Of a stretch of DNA of 10,008 bases, positions 1 to 5,897 are shown piece after piece; position 1 is the first letter of the stretch; every line of letters starts with the position of its first letter. The translations under genes and the position numbers were made by a program. The notes under the pieces were generated by a model. The model was not told where the DNA came from and made no database searches. It saw nothing but the letters and a program-made list of their open reading frames with translations. Source of the stretch: an uncultured Granulosicoccaceae bacterium (GTDB taxonomy: Bacteria > Pseudomonadota > Gammaproteobacteria > CALCKW01). The stretch spans positions 1-10,008 of the forward strand of contig CALDHJ010000280.1 of the NCBI GenBank assembly GCA_937941555.1. Reading direction: 5' to 3'.

Positions 1-888
1 TATCGCGCCTACAGCGCAGGGACCGTCACTATGCCACCGGTCAGCCACATTGCGTTCCCGGACAACGACGGCGATTGCCACATCAAGACTGGCCATGTGC
101 AGGGAGACCCGCATTTCGTGATCAAGGTGGCGACGGGATTCGCCCGCAATGCTGCCAAGGGCCTGCCGAGCGGCAACGGCGTGTCCCTTGTGTTGTCGGC
201 GACCTCGGGCGAGGTCAAGGCGGTTCTGCACGACGAGATGCACCTCACCGACCTCCGCACCGCCGCCGGCAGCGCGGTGGCCACAGGCGCGCTGGCGCGA
301 CCCGACGCACGGCGTGTGTTGATTGTCGGCACCGGCGTGCAGACGCGCCACCAGGTCCACGCACACGCCGCTCTGCTCGGACCCGAGGCGCGTTTTCGCA
401 TCTGGGGACGGCGAACCGAAGCGGCACAGCAACGCGCGGCAGCGCTCGTGGACGAGACGGCCACCGACTTGTCGGTCGAGGCCACTGACGACCTCGAAGC
501 GGCCTGTGCCTGGGCCGACATCATTGTCACCGTAACGGCCGCCACGGCGCCGCTGATTCAGGCGACGTGGATTCGCCCCGGCACCCACATCAACGCGGTT
601 GGCGCCGACGCCCCGGGCAAACAGGAGCTCAGCGTTGAGGTGGTCGCGAATGCCGACTGTTGTATCGCCGACTCACGCGCGCAGTGCGTGGACCACGGCG
701 AGCTCTCGCACGCAGTGGCTGCCGGGCATCTCTCGCCGGAGGCCATTGGTGAAATCGGGGAGCTGCTGATGGGGCGCTGCGGGGGGCGGCGCTCGGCCGA
801 CGACATCACGGTCGCCGACCTCACCGGGCTCGCGGTGCAGGACATCGCGATAGCCCGCATGGTGCTCGACAGCGCGCAGCGCGCCTGA
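1..888 (+). CDS. Ornithine cyclodeaminase/mu-crystallin family protein (5' end outside window)
   Basis: The reading frame is open from the first base, and residues before the first ATG (at 31) fit the family's N-terminal pattern (YRAYSAGTVTMPP), so the gene starts upstream of the window. Family members are cytosolic NAD(P)-dependent enzymes: ornithine cyclodeaminases, imino-acid reductases, alanine dehydrogenases or EutC-like ectoine enzymes. Counting from base 1, the visible signatures are the substrate-side lysine in FVIKVATGF (about 40-48), LTDLRTAA (82-89), a Rossmann loop GTGVQTRHQ (110-118), NAVGADAPGKQEL (198-210), QCVDHGEL (228-235) and the C-terminal DLTGLAVQD (273-281). All expected core motifs are present, so it looks intact. 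The exact substrate cannot be read from sequence. It ends 18 bases before the stop of the convergent thioredoxin-like gene, with no obvious terminator between them. Family assignment is firm; ornithine specificity is not. Confidence 0.9.
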   Translation, partial: YRAYSAGTVTMPPVSHIAFPDNDGDCHIKTGHVQGDPHFVIKVATGFARNAAKGLPSGNGVSLVLSATSGEVKAVLHDEMHLTDLRTAAGSAVATGALARPDARRVLIVGTGVQTRHQVHAHAALLGPEARFRIWGRRTEAAQQRAAALVDETATDLSVEATDDLEAACAWADIIVTVTAATAPLIQATWIRPGTHINAVGADAPGKQELSVEVVANADCCIADSRAQCVDHGELSHAVAAGHLSPEAIGEIGELLMGRCGGRRSADDITVADLTGLAVQDIAIARMVLDSAQRA

Positions 889-906
889 GCACTCGTCGCC
901 CAGAAT

Positions 907-1380
907 CTACTTCAGGGTGTCGCGGATGTTGCGCGCGACTTCCTCGGCCGAGAGCGTGCCGTTGGTGGTGTGCAGGTGGCGCCCCTCGCCGTCAAAATAC
1001 AAGAGCGTCACATGCGGCACGCCGAAACGGTCTTGGATCGCCTTGCCCTCGGGGGTTGTGATATCGGCGAGGCGGTAGTTGATGCCGTCGATATCTTCGA
1101 GCGCTTTCTCGGTTGCGCCTTTCAAGCGGCGACACAAACGGCAGCCGGGATCGTGGATCTGGACCACCGAGGGCACACCGTTGCCTACCACTGTCAGGTC
1201 GTGCAGGACGCGGTTGTTTTCATCGTAGGCCTGAATACCGGCAATGGCAAAGCCGCCGCCCGCCACCACCACGGCACCCTTGATCAGGTTGCGTCGATTG
1301 AGCATCGATCCTTTTCCGGCGGGTGCCGACGTGGCCTTGGCAATGCCCTTTTTCTTGCGTGCGCTCTTGCGGTTGGACAT
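907..1380 (-). CDS. Tat-exported thioredoxin-like CxxC protein
   Basis: This is a 157-residue protein. After a lysine/arginine-rich start it has a twin-arginine stretch NRRNLIKG (28-35) and a hydrophobic segment (36-48), which fits a Tat signal or signal anchor. The mature part looks like a small thioredoxin fold: beta strand VPSVVQIHDPG, then the redox pair C80-R-L-C83, and the cis-proline strand VPHVTLLYF (121-129). It probably acts as a periplasmic thiol-disulfide protein; its partner is unknown. The start at 1380 has AGGAG seven bases upstream. A second in-frame ATG at 1305 (M26), with AAGGA close upstream, would give a signal peptide of more usual length. It lies 63 bases downstream of the metallo-beta-lactamase-fold gene on the same strand and may be co-transcribed, although a hairpin lies in the gap. 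The fold and CxxC are clear; the precise function is not. Confidence 0.8.
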   Translation of the reverse strand: MSNRKSARKKKGIAKATSAPAGKGSMLNRRNLIKGAVVVAGGGFAIAGIQAYDENNRVLHDLTVVGNGVPSVVQIHDPGCRLCRRLKGATEKALEDIDGINYRLADITTPEGKAIQDRFGVPHVTLLYFDGEGRHLHTTNGTLSAEEVARNIRDTLK

Positions 1381-1409
1381 CGACTCTCTCCTGCGTGTTC
1401 ATGAATGCG

Positions 1410-1434
1410 AAGGCCGCCTCCGGTTGACGGCCTT
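1410..1434 (-). terminator. Intercistronic hairpin, possible weak terminator or attenuator
   Basis: A perfect 7-bp inverted repeat, AAGGCCG (1410-1416) and CGGCCTT (1428-1434), with an 11-base loop lies 9 bases after the stop of the hydrolase gene and about 30 bases before the start of the thioredoxin-like gene. No T-run follows on the minus strand, so it is not a classical Rho-independent terminator. It could reduce read-through, protect the upstream message from 3' decay, or be a chance structure. Confidence 0.4.
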
Positions 1435-1443
1435 GATAGGCTT

Positions 1444-2391
1444 CTACAGCATCAATTGGTAACTGACCGGCACGTAGTGAAAGCGATCATCCGGCCGTGC
1501 CTCGACGTAACCAAGCCCGGGAAAGGGCATGTGGAACCCGACGAAGGGCACGCGGTCGGCCGCAAGCATGCCGAACAACGCCTTCCGCGTTTGCGCGGCG
1601 GCGGCCTTGTCCTGATCGAATTTGACTTCCCAATCCGGGAATCCGACAGACCACAGGTAGTGGTTTGCCGCGTCCGCGATCAGCATCAGCTGCTCGCCGC
1701 CGGACTCGAGGCGGTACGCCATGTGCCCGGGGGTGTGGCCGAAAGCCGCGTGCGCGGTGATGCCGGAGACCACACTGCCACCATCGCCCAGGAACGTCAT
1801 ATTCTCGGCAAAGGGACGAACCTTCTGGTCGAAGCGTTCATTGCCAAGCTTGGCCCAGGCGTCGTATTCCACCTGACCGGTGACGTAGCGCGCGTTGGCG
1901 AAGGTAGGCGAACCGTCTTCCATCAACAGGCCGCCAATGTGGTCACCGTGCATGTGCGTCAGCACCACAATCGTGACATCCGATGGTTGGATGCCGGCCG
2001 CAACAAGCGGTGCGGTGACCCCGGCGGCGTTGAGGCCGGTGTCGAACAGCACAACCTCATCACCCGCCCGAACCACAGTAGGCGTGAAAAAGAACTGGGC
2101 GATGTCGCTCGGCAGGAAATTCGCCGCGCTGACCGCGTCGAATTCATCGGCCGACACATTCATGCCGAAAATGTTCTGTGGGGATTCGACTGCGCGCGTG
2201 CCGGCGAGCAGGGTTGCCACCTCGAATTCACCTACCGTGAAGCCGTGCTTGATGGCGTTGGGTGCGGCATGACCATCGGCCAATGCGGTCTGCGAGCCGA
2301 TACCGGCCGCGAGCGCGCCGACGGTTGCGCTTTTGATCAATGTGCGGCGACTGAGCCCGCTGCCACATTCCTGCGTGGGTTTTCGATCCAT
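1444..2391 (-). CDS. Tat-exported MBL-fold metallo-hydrolase
   Basis: This 315-residue protein has a Tat signal (SRRTLIK at 14-20, then the hydrophobic stretch SATVGALAAGIG, with ALA-DG about 36-40 as the likely cleavage region). The metallo-beta-lactamase fold is shown by the metal motif THMHGDHIGG (145-154: H146, H148, D150, H151), the histidine in FGHTPGH (217-223), the bridging-type aspartate in LIADAANH (237-244) and a late histidine in VGFHMPFPG (284-292). A full dinuclear metal site therefore seems present. Family members hydrolyse lactones, thioesters or other esters; the substrate here is unknown, and location should be periplasmic. I chose the start at 2391 because AGGAGG (2396-2401) lies four bases upstream. 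An upstream in-frame ATG at 2427 would place that ribosome binding site inside the gene. A thioredoxin-like gene follows on the same strand. Confidence 0.88.
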   Translation of the reverse strand: MDRKPTQECGSGLSRRTLIKSATVGALAAGIGSQTALADGHAAPNAIKHGFTVGEFEVATLLAGTRAVESPQNIFGMNVSADEFDAVSAANFLPSDIAQFFFTPTVVRAGDEVVLFDTGLNAAGVTAPLVAAGIQPSDVTIVVLTHMHGDHIGGLLMEDGSPTFANARYVTGQVEYDAWAKLGNERFDQKVRPFAENMTFLGDGGSVVSGITAHAAFGHTPGHMAYRLESGGEQLMLIADAANHYLWSVGFPDWEVKFDQDKAAAAQTRKALFGMLAADRVPFVGFHMPFPGLGYVEARPDDRFHYVPVSYQLML

Positions 2392-2403
2392 GTTGCCTCC
2401 TGT

Positions 2404-2438
2404 CAGATCATCGAATGCGCGGTCCAACCGCTGATCTG
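2404..2438 (-). promoter_or_regulatory. Structured leader next to the ribosome binding site of the hydrolase gene
   Basis: Two nested perfect inverted repeats lie in the 5' leader. The outer arms CAGATCA (2404-2410) and TGATCTG (2432-2438) enclose an inner hairpin GCGGT (2419-2423) / ACCGC (2427-2431) with a 3-base loop. The inner hairpin is continuous with one outer arm, and an 8-base bulge sits on the other side. The structure ends two bases from the AGGAGG ribosome binding site, so it could affect translation. Alternatively the outer repeat could be a protein-binding operator. The pairing is seen directly; the role is inferred. Confidence 0.4.
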
Positions 2439-2484
2439 GTAGAGGACACGTCGGTGCCGCGATGGTTCCCGGCAGGGGGCGTGG

Positions 2485-2501
2485 TTTGTGGGAGCGACGC
2501 C
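2485..2501 (+). repeat. REP-like half element
   Basis: The string TTTGTGGGAGCGACGCC resembles the head of extragenic palindromic (REP) repeats common in gammaproteobacteria such as Pseudomonas and Xanthomonas relatives. The expected complementary GGCGTCGC arm does not follow directly; only a short GGCGT appears at 2522-2526. It may be a degenerate or single-arm copy, or a chance match. No second copy was noticed in this window. Confidence 0.25.
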
Positions 2502-2528
2502 TGATATTGGAGAGGAGGGTTGGCGTGC

Positions 2529-2547
2529 GGCCCGCTGAGCGCGGGCC
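2529..2547 (-). terminator. GC-rich hairpin after the lectin-like gene
   Basis: A perfect 7-bp stem, GGCCCGC (2529-2535) and GCGGGCC (2541-2547), with a 5-base loop lies 19 bases beyond the stop of the leftward lectin-like gene. Its position suits a transcription terminator, but no T-run follows on the minus strand, so termination would be weak or assisted. Confidence 0.45.
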
Positions 2548-2566
2548 ACACTGAGTGCTAGGCGTC

Positions 2567-3217
2567 CTACTCGCTCACGGCAAAGCACATGAAGAGGCCG
2601 GCGCCGCCGGTCTTCTTGAGATCATCCTGCGAGCAGCCGCGGCTGTTGTGGGCGGCGTTCCAGGAGATATTGCCGCCACCGTGGCGATCGTGGTGGCCGA
2701 CTGTCGCACTGCCCGCACCTGAGCTTGTCCAGTTGCTGCAGGTTCGGTCTTCAGCGACACGCGGGAAGTAGGCTGTGCCATCGCTCTGGGTGCCGGTCAG
2801 GATGTCGTGCTCGTTGGGGGAGTCGCCGCGGCCTTTGATCAGATTTCCATTCTCATCTAGCGCCGTGGATTTGACGATGTTGGGATTGAGGTGAAGCTGG
2901 TCGAGATCCTTGGCGATGAGCTCGCCTTTGGCGTTGTGCCAAGGCCCGGGCCCGATGCGGTCGCGTGCGGATATCCCCCGCTTGCCCTCTTCCTGAGTGC
3001 TGAGGTAGGCGCGCCACGTCTTGCCGGTCGATCCGGCATCAGCTGCCAGGGTTGCGCAGTGCGCATCGGCACCCGTAAGCCCACCGAGATCACCACCGCG
3101 GCCACTGCCGACGCTGGTGATGAAGAAGCTCATGTCGCTGTCGTTCGCGAACGCAAAGGGCGTGGAGACCGCGAAAAGCGGTACCGCTAAGAACGCGGCG
3201 TGAAGGAGGCTGTGCAT
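2567..3217 (-). CDS. Secreted lectin/endostatin-like (C-type-lectin-fold) protein
   Basis: This 216-residue protein has a Sec signal peptide (hydrophobic residues 7-24, likely cut after AFA near residue 24-25), so it should be exported. The rest matches a bacterial family usually annotated as lectin or hypothetical, related to the collagen NC10/endostatin C-type-lectin-like fold. Its hallmarks are FFITSVGSGRGGDLGGLTGADAHC (31-54), WRAYLST (68-74), ARDRIGPGPW (84-93), KGRGDSPNEHDILTGTQSDG (128-147), CSNWTSSG (160-167), GHHDR (174-178), SWNAAH (185-190), GCSQDDL (194-200) and GAGLFMCF (205-212). Four cysteines (54, 160, 195, 211) could form two disulfides outside the cytoplasm. The ligand is unknown. 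I chose the ATG at 3217 because it begins the signal peptide and has AGGGA about nine bases upstream; longer in-frame extensions run back through the promoter region and look non-coding. It is divergent from the LytTR gene. Confidence 0.82.
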   Translation of the reverse strand: MHSLLHAAFLAVPLFAVSTPFAFANDSDMSFFITSVGSGRGGDLGGLTGADAHCATLAADAGSTGKTWRAYLSTQEEGKRGISARDRIGPGPWHNAKGELIAKDLDQLHLNPNIVKSTALDENGNLIKGRGDSPNEHDILTGTQSDGTAYFPRVAEDRTCSNWTSSGAGSATVGHHDRHGGGNISWNAAHNSRGCSQDDLKKTGGAGLFMCFAVSE

Positions 3218-3337
3218 GGCTGGAGTCCCTGACGTTGAAAGTCCCGAGAGTATTTGACGCCGAACCGCTGTCCTCAAGGCATCCCCGATGACTTCTTCAC
3301 GGACGGCATTGGTGCGCAACGAGACGGCCAAACGATA

Positions 3338-3366
3338 AAAATAAAAGCCTTTGTTTTTATTCGCAA
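3338..3366 (-). promoter_or_regulatory. Candidate sigma70-type promoter for the lectin-like gene
   Basis: On the minus strand, TTGCGA (3361-3366) and TATTTT (3338-3343) are separated by 17 bases, each matching the sigma70 consensus at four of six positions. They lie in an AT-rich island that stands out from the GC-rich surroundings. Transcription would begin near 3331, leaving a leader of roughly 115 bases before the ATG at 3217. Confidence 0.4.
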
Positions 3367-3379
3367 AAAATGCCATTCT
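3351..3379 (+). promoter_or_regulatory. Candidate promoter for the LytTR gene
   Basis: TTGTTT (3351-3356) and CATTCT (3374-3379) are 17 bases apart, with a TG one base before the -10 element (extended -10 type). Each hexamer matches the consensus at only three or so positions, so this is weak. It overlaps the candidate promoter of the divergent lectin-like gene, so the two could interfere with each other or share control. Confidence 0.28.
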
Positions 3380-3397
3380 GCCGTTCAAGAAGCATGA

Positions 3398-4198
3398 ATG
3401 GATACGCGAATGAAGCGCACAGAAGAGCAGATTCTGCTGTGTGTGGCGGCACTCAGCGTGGTGCTGGTCGCGGCGCACACGCACGAGTCGTCCGGCTTCT
3501 CGACACCGCTCTACACCTATCTCTACACCGTGATCCGTATCGGTGTCGGGTGCCTGCTGTTCCTCGGTGCGCGGGCGTGGATCGAGAGCCTCTGGGCCTC
3601 CGGCAGCACGCTCGCGGTGACGGTCGCCGCCATTGCCGCCAGCCATATTCCCTACGTCCTCTCGGTGACGGCGCTCGACATCGCGGTCGGCATGCCCGAA
3701 CTCGGTTTGGTGACTGGCCAGATCAACGAAGCCCCGCGCTCGACTGCGCTGCTGTGGGAGTTGCTCTACCTCGCCGACAACCACATCGGCGTGTGCCTGC
3801 TGCTCGCCCTGCCACGCTGGCTGTCTGCTACAGCCACCGAGCCAGCCGATACGGACATCACAGCATCATCAGAACCGCCACCAACGCTGCTGTCGGTTAT
3901 CGACCCACCGTTGCAGGGCGAGGTGTTGTGGGTTGAAGCCCAGGAACACTATGTGCGCGTCACAACATCAACCGAGTCGCGTCTGGTGCTGGCGCGGTTT
4001 TCCGACATCGTGCGTGAGCTCCCCGACAGCGCTGGACTCCAGGTGCACCGTTCGCACTGGGTCGCCCGCGAGGCGATCGCCGACCTCAAACGATCAGGCC
4101 AGAACGTCACCCTCACGCTGTCGACGGGCGACACGGTGCCGGTCAGCCGTTCGTTTCGGCAGCGGGTCGAATCCGTTCTCGAATTGTCCTCAGCGTGA
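3398..4198 (+). CDS. Membrane-anchored LytTR-family transcriptional regulator
   Basis: This is a 266-residue protein. The N-terminal half holds about four hydrophobic segments (roughly 10-26, 40-60, 71-95, 115-142), then a proline/threonine-rich linker (145-165). The C-terminal LytTR DNA-binding domain (about 165-262) shows the family's landmarks: VLWVEAQEHYVRV (177-189), the basic QVHRSHWVA (215-223) and VPVSRSFRQRV (247-257). It should bind DNA from the inner membrane and respond to a signal sensed there. No phosphoacceptor receiver domain is present, so it is not a standard response regulator. Start choice is uncertain: the ATG at 3398 has only a weak AGAAG upstream, and an ATG at 3410 (M5) has GGA seven bases ahead. 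The next gene overlaps its stop by four bases. The divergent lectin-like gene is a natural candidate target. Confidence 0.88.
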   Translation: MDTRMKRTEEQILLCVAALSVVLVAAHTHESSGFSTPLYTYLYTVIRIGVGCLLFLGARAWIESLWASGSTLAVTVAAIAASHIPYVLSVTALDIAVGMPELGLVTGQINEAPRSTALLWELLYLADNHIGVCLLLALPRWLSATATEPADTDITASSEPPPTLLSVIDPPLQGEVLWVEAQEHYVRVTTSTESRLVLARFSDIVRELPDSAGLQVHRSHWVAREAIADLKRSGQNVTLTLSTGDTVPVSRSFRQRVESVLELSSA

Positions 4199-4545
4199 AA
4201 ACAGCGACCACCCTGTCGTTGGGGCTCAACATACTGGTTCTGATTCCGGTGTGCTTCGGGCTTTGGAGCAACGCACCCTGGGCGAGCGAGAGCTACGGCA
4301 CCGACGGCGTGGCACGCGGCATTCTGCTTGCGGTCTACGCGAGCATTCTCATCGCCTCGATCGGTTTGATGATCAAACCGCTGCCCTCCGCCGTGTGCAC
4401 ACTGCTCGCACTGCAAGTGGCCTACAAGCTGCTGTCACCGCTGGCCGCAGGCACCCTCAGCAACCCGGTCATCCTCAGCAACCTCGGCATTGCCGGTGTA
4501 CACCTCATCACACTGGCGGTCATCGGTCGCGTACTCTGGCGCTGA
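4195..4545 (+). CDS. Small integral membrane protein, coupled to the LytTR gene
   Basis: I do not recognise a family for this 116-residue protein. Its GTG start sits in GTGA, overlapping the stop of the LytTR gene, and no clear ribosome binding site precedes it, so translation is probably coupled to the regulator. About four hydrophobic segments are visible: 8-25, 42-60, 65-84 and 94-114. Charged residues are few, and I see no enzymatic motif. The tight coupling suggests that it works with the regulator, for instance as a membrane partner or modulator; this is inference. Its stop lies 14 bases from the stop of the convergent quinone oxidoreductase gene. Confidence 0.75.
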   Translation: MKTATTLSLGLNILVLIPVCFGLWSNAPWASESYGTDGVARGILLAVYASILIASIGLMIKPLPSAVCTLLALQVAYKLLSPLAAGTLSNPVILSNLGIAGVHLITLAVIGRVLWR

Positions 4546-4559
4546 TCGCGGCGGCACTA

Positions 4560-5534
4560 TCAGGGCACCAACACGATCGCACCGCCTCCAGTCCCAGATT
4601 CGAGCTGGCCATGGGCCCCGGCCGCGTCGCGCAAGGCGTAGGGCTGGCTCGCAGCCGTGTCGAGCACGCCGTCGCTGAAAGCGGCAAGCGCGGCCTCGGC
4701 CATCGCCTGGTAGCGGGTCGTGTCGGCACAGTAGTGGAACAGGATCGGCCGCGACACGGTCAGCGATTTTGCTGCGAGCGTGGTCATCAGGAGCGGATCG
4801 ACCGGCCCAGATGACTGGCCGAAGTTAATCAGGTGGCCACAGGGTTTGAGCACATCCAGCGAACCTGAAAAGGTGTCGGCCCCAACCGAATCGAACACCG
4901 CGTCCACGCCTGCACCGTCCGTGAGTGCTGCCACCGCTTCGGTGAAATCCTGCTCGCGATACAACACCGTCTCATCACACCCGCAGGCACGCGCCTGATC
5001 CGCTTTTTCGGCTGAGCCCACCGTCCCGATCACGCGCGCGCCGAGGTGGGATGCCCACTGGCACAACAACCGCCCGACACCGCCGGCCGCCGCGTGCACC
5101 AGCACAGTGTGATCAGCGCGCACGGCAAACACCTGTCGCACCAGCATGTCGACCGTCATCGCGCGCAGCAGGTTCGACGCGGCGGTGGCGTCCGACACGC
5201 TGTCGGGCAAGCGCACCGCGAGCCCGGCGTCGAGCAGGCGATGAGACGCGTAGGCGCCGTAGGCCGCGGTGACATACGCAACCCTGTCCCCCACTGACAC
5301 CTGATCGACACCCGCACCCACGGCGTCAACCACCCCGGCCGCTTCACACCCCGGCACCCCGGGCAGGGACAAGGTCTTGTACAGACCCGAGCGCACGTAC
5401 ACGTCGTGGTAGTTCACGCCGACGGCGGTTTGCCGCAGCCGAATTTCCCCCGGCCCCGGCGCATCGACCGCCACAGTCTCCGAGACCAACACCTCGGCGC
5501 CGCCGTACTCGCGGATTACAATGGCTTCTGGCAT
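4560..5534 (-). CDS. Zeta-crystallin-like NADPH:quinone oxidoreductase (MDR family)
   Basis: This 324-residue protein has the usual length for zinc-free medium-chain dehydrogenase/reductases of the quinone oxidoreductase group. It has the N-terminal GroES-like domain with VGVNYHDVYVRSGLY (38-52) and PGVPGCEAAGVV (58-69), then the Rossmann domain with the nucleotide loop HAAAGGVG (147-154), VIGTVGSAEKAD (168-179) and FDSVGADTF (214-222). The C-terminus (about 305-324) fits the family end. It lacks the catalytic and structural zinc cysteine sets of alcohol dehydrogenases. It likely reduces quinones or enone-type carbonyls with NADPH in the cytosol. The ATG at 5534 has AGAGGA about nine bases upstream and begins the conserved PEAIVIREYGG; an in-frame ATG at 5591 overlaps the previous gene and is less likely. 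It is last in the leucine dehydrogenase operon, 19 bases after the second DUF1330 gene. Confidence 0.9.
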   Translation of the reverse strand: MPEAIVIREYGGAEVLVSETVAVDAPGPGEIRLRQTAVGVNYHDVYVRSGLYKTLSLPGVPGCEAAGVVDAVGAGVDQVSVGDRVAYVTAAYGAYASHRLLDAGLAVRLPDSVSDATAASNLLRAMTVDMLVRQVFAVRADHTVLVHAAAGGVGRLLCQWASHLGARVIGTVGSAEKADQARACGCDETVLYREQDFTEAVAALTDGAGVDAVFDSVGADTFSGSLDVLKPCGHLINFGQSSGPVDPLLMTTLAAKSLTVSRPILFHYCADTTRYQAMAEAALAAFSDGVLDTAASQPYALRDAAGAHGQLESGTGGGAIVLVP

Positions 5535-5553
5535 CACGCATATCCTCTTGGAA

Positions 5554-5874
5554 TTACAGTTTCGGGTCCGGGTTTTCGGTGTTGCCACCACCCTGCTGCA
5601 ACAGCAGATAGTGCATGGTCGACGCCGCTTGCCGAAACACCATGGCCTCCTGATACTCGGGGTCGTTGTACCACGCCTCGACGTCAGCCTGGCTCGGAAA
5701 CTCCAATATCACCAGACGGCCCTCGTAGGCCTCGCCCTCGACACAGGTATAGGGCTCCCCGCGCGTGAGGAAGCGACCGCCGTACTTCTTCACCAAGGGT
5801 GGGGTGCGGTCGGTGTATTGCCGGTAGGTGTCCGGATCGTTGATGGTCATCATCGAGACAACGTAAGCGGGCAT
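5554..5874 (-). CDS. DUF1330 family protein (second copy)
   Basis: This 106-residue protein belongs to the DUF1330 family of small ferredoxin-like alpha/beta-barrel (dimeric) proteins. Typical features are MPAYVVSMMTINDPDTYRQY (1-20), PPLVKKYGGRFLTRG (25-39), VILEFPS (55-61) and WYNDPEYQ (68-75). No enzymatic activity is established for most members. It starts at 5874, where AGGA lies seven bases upstream; the frame extends back to 5901, but the conserved family start is MPAYVV. It aligns without gaps to the preceding gene, about 51 of 106 residues identical by eye, so the pair arose by tandem duplication. The C-terminal tail (QQGGGNTENPDPKL) differs most. Confidence 0.88.
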   Translation of the reverse strand: MPAYVVSMMTINDPDTYRQYTDRTPPLVKKYGGRFLTRGEPYTCVEGEAYEGRLVILEFPSQADVEAWYNDPEYQEAMVFRQAASTMHYLLLQQGGGNTENPDPKL

Positions 5875-5897
5875 GGTGTGTTCCTGAGGTGGGTGGG

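Noticed and set aside
1405..2442. Long plus-strand open frame (345 codons) antisense to the metallo-hydrolase gene
   Set aside because: It mirrors a clear coding gene with metal-binding motifs, has no recognisable domain, and such shadows are common in GC-rich DNA.
3380..3390. CCGTTCAAG as a LytTR/AlgR-type binding site
   Set aside because: It matches the CCGTT core only; the flanks and the expected second direct repeat at regular spacing are missing.
3218..3784. N-terminal extension of the lectin-like frame back to 3784
   Set aside because: It would cross the AT-rich promoter region and the LytTR gene and bury the signal peptide inside the protein.
4539..4566. Imperfect hairpin (8 bp with one G-G mismatch) spanning the convergent stops of the membrane protein and oxidoreductase genes
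   Set aside because: It has a mismatch, a 12-base loop and no T-run, and both arms lie largely in coding sequence; it is too weak to call a terminator.
3933..4814. Plus-strand open frame of 293 codons across the LytTR, membrane protein and oxidoreductase genes
   Set aside because: Its product is Arg/Ser/Pro-rich low-quality sequence out of frame with three well-supported genes.
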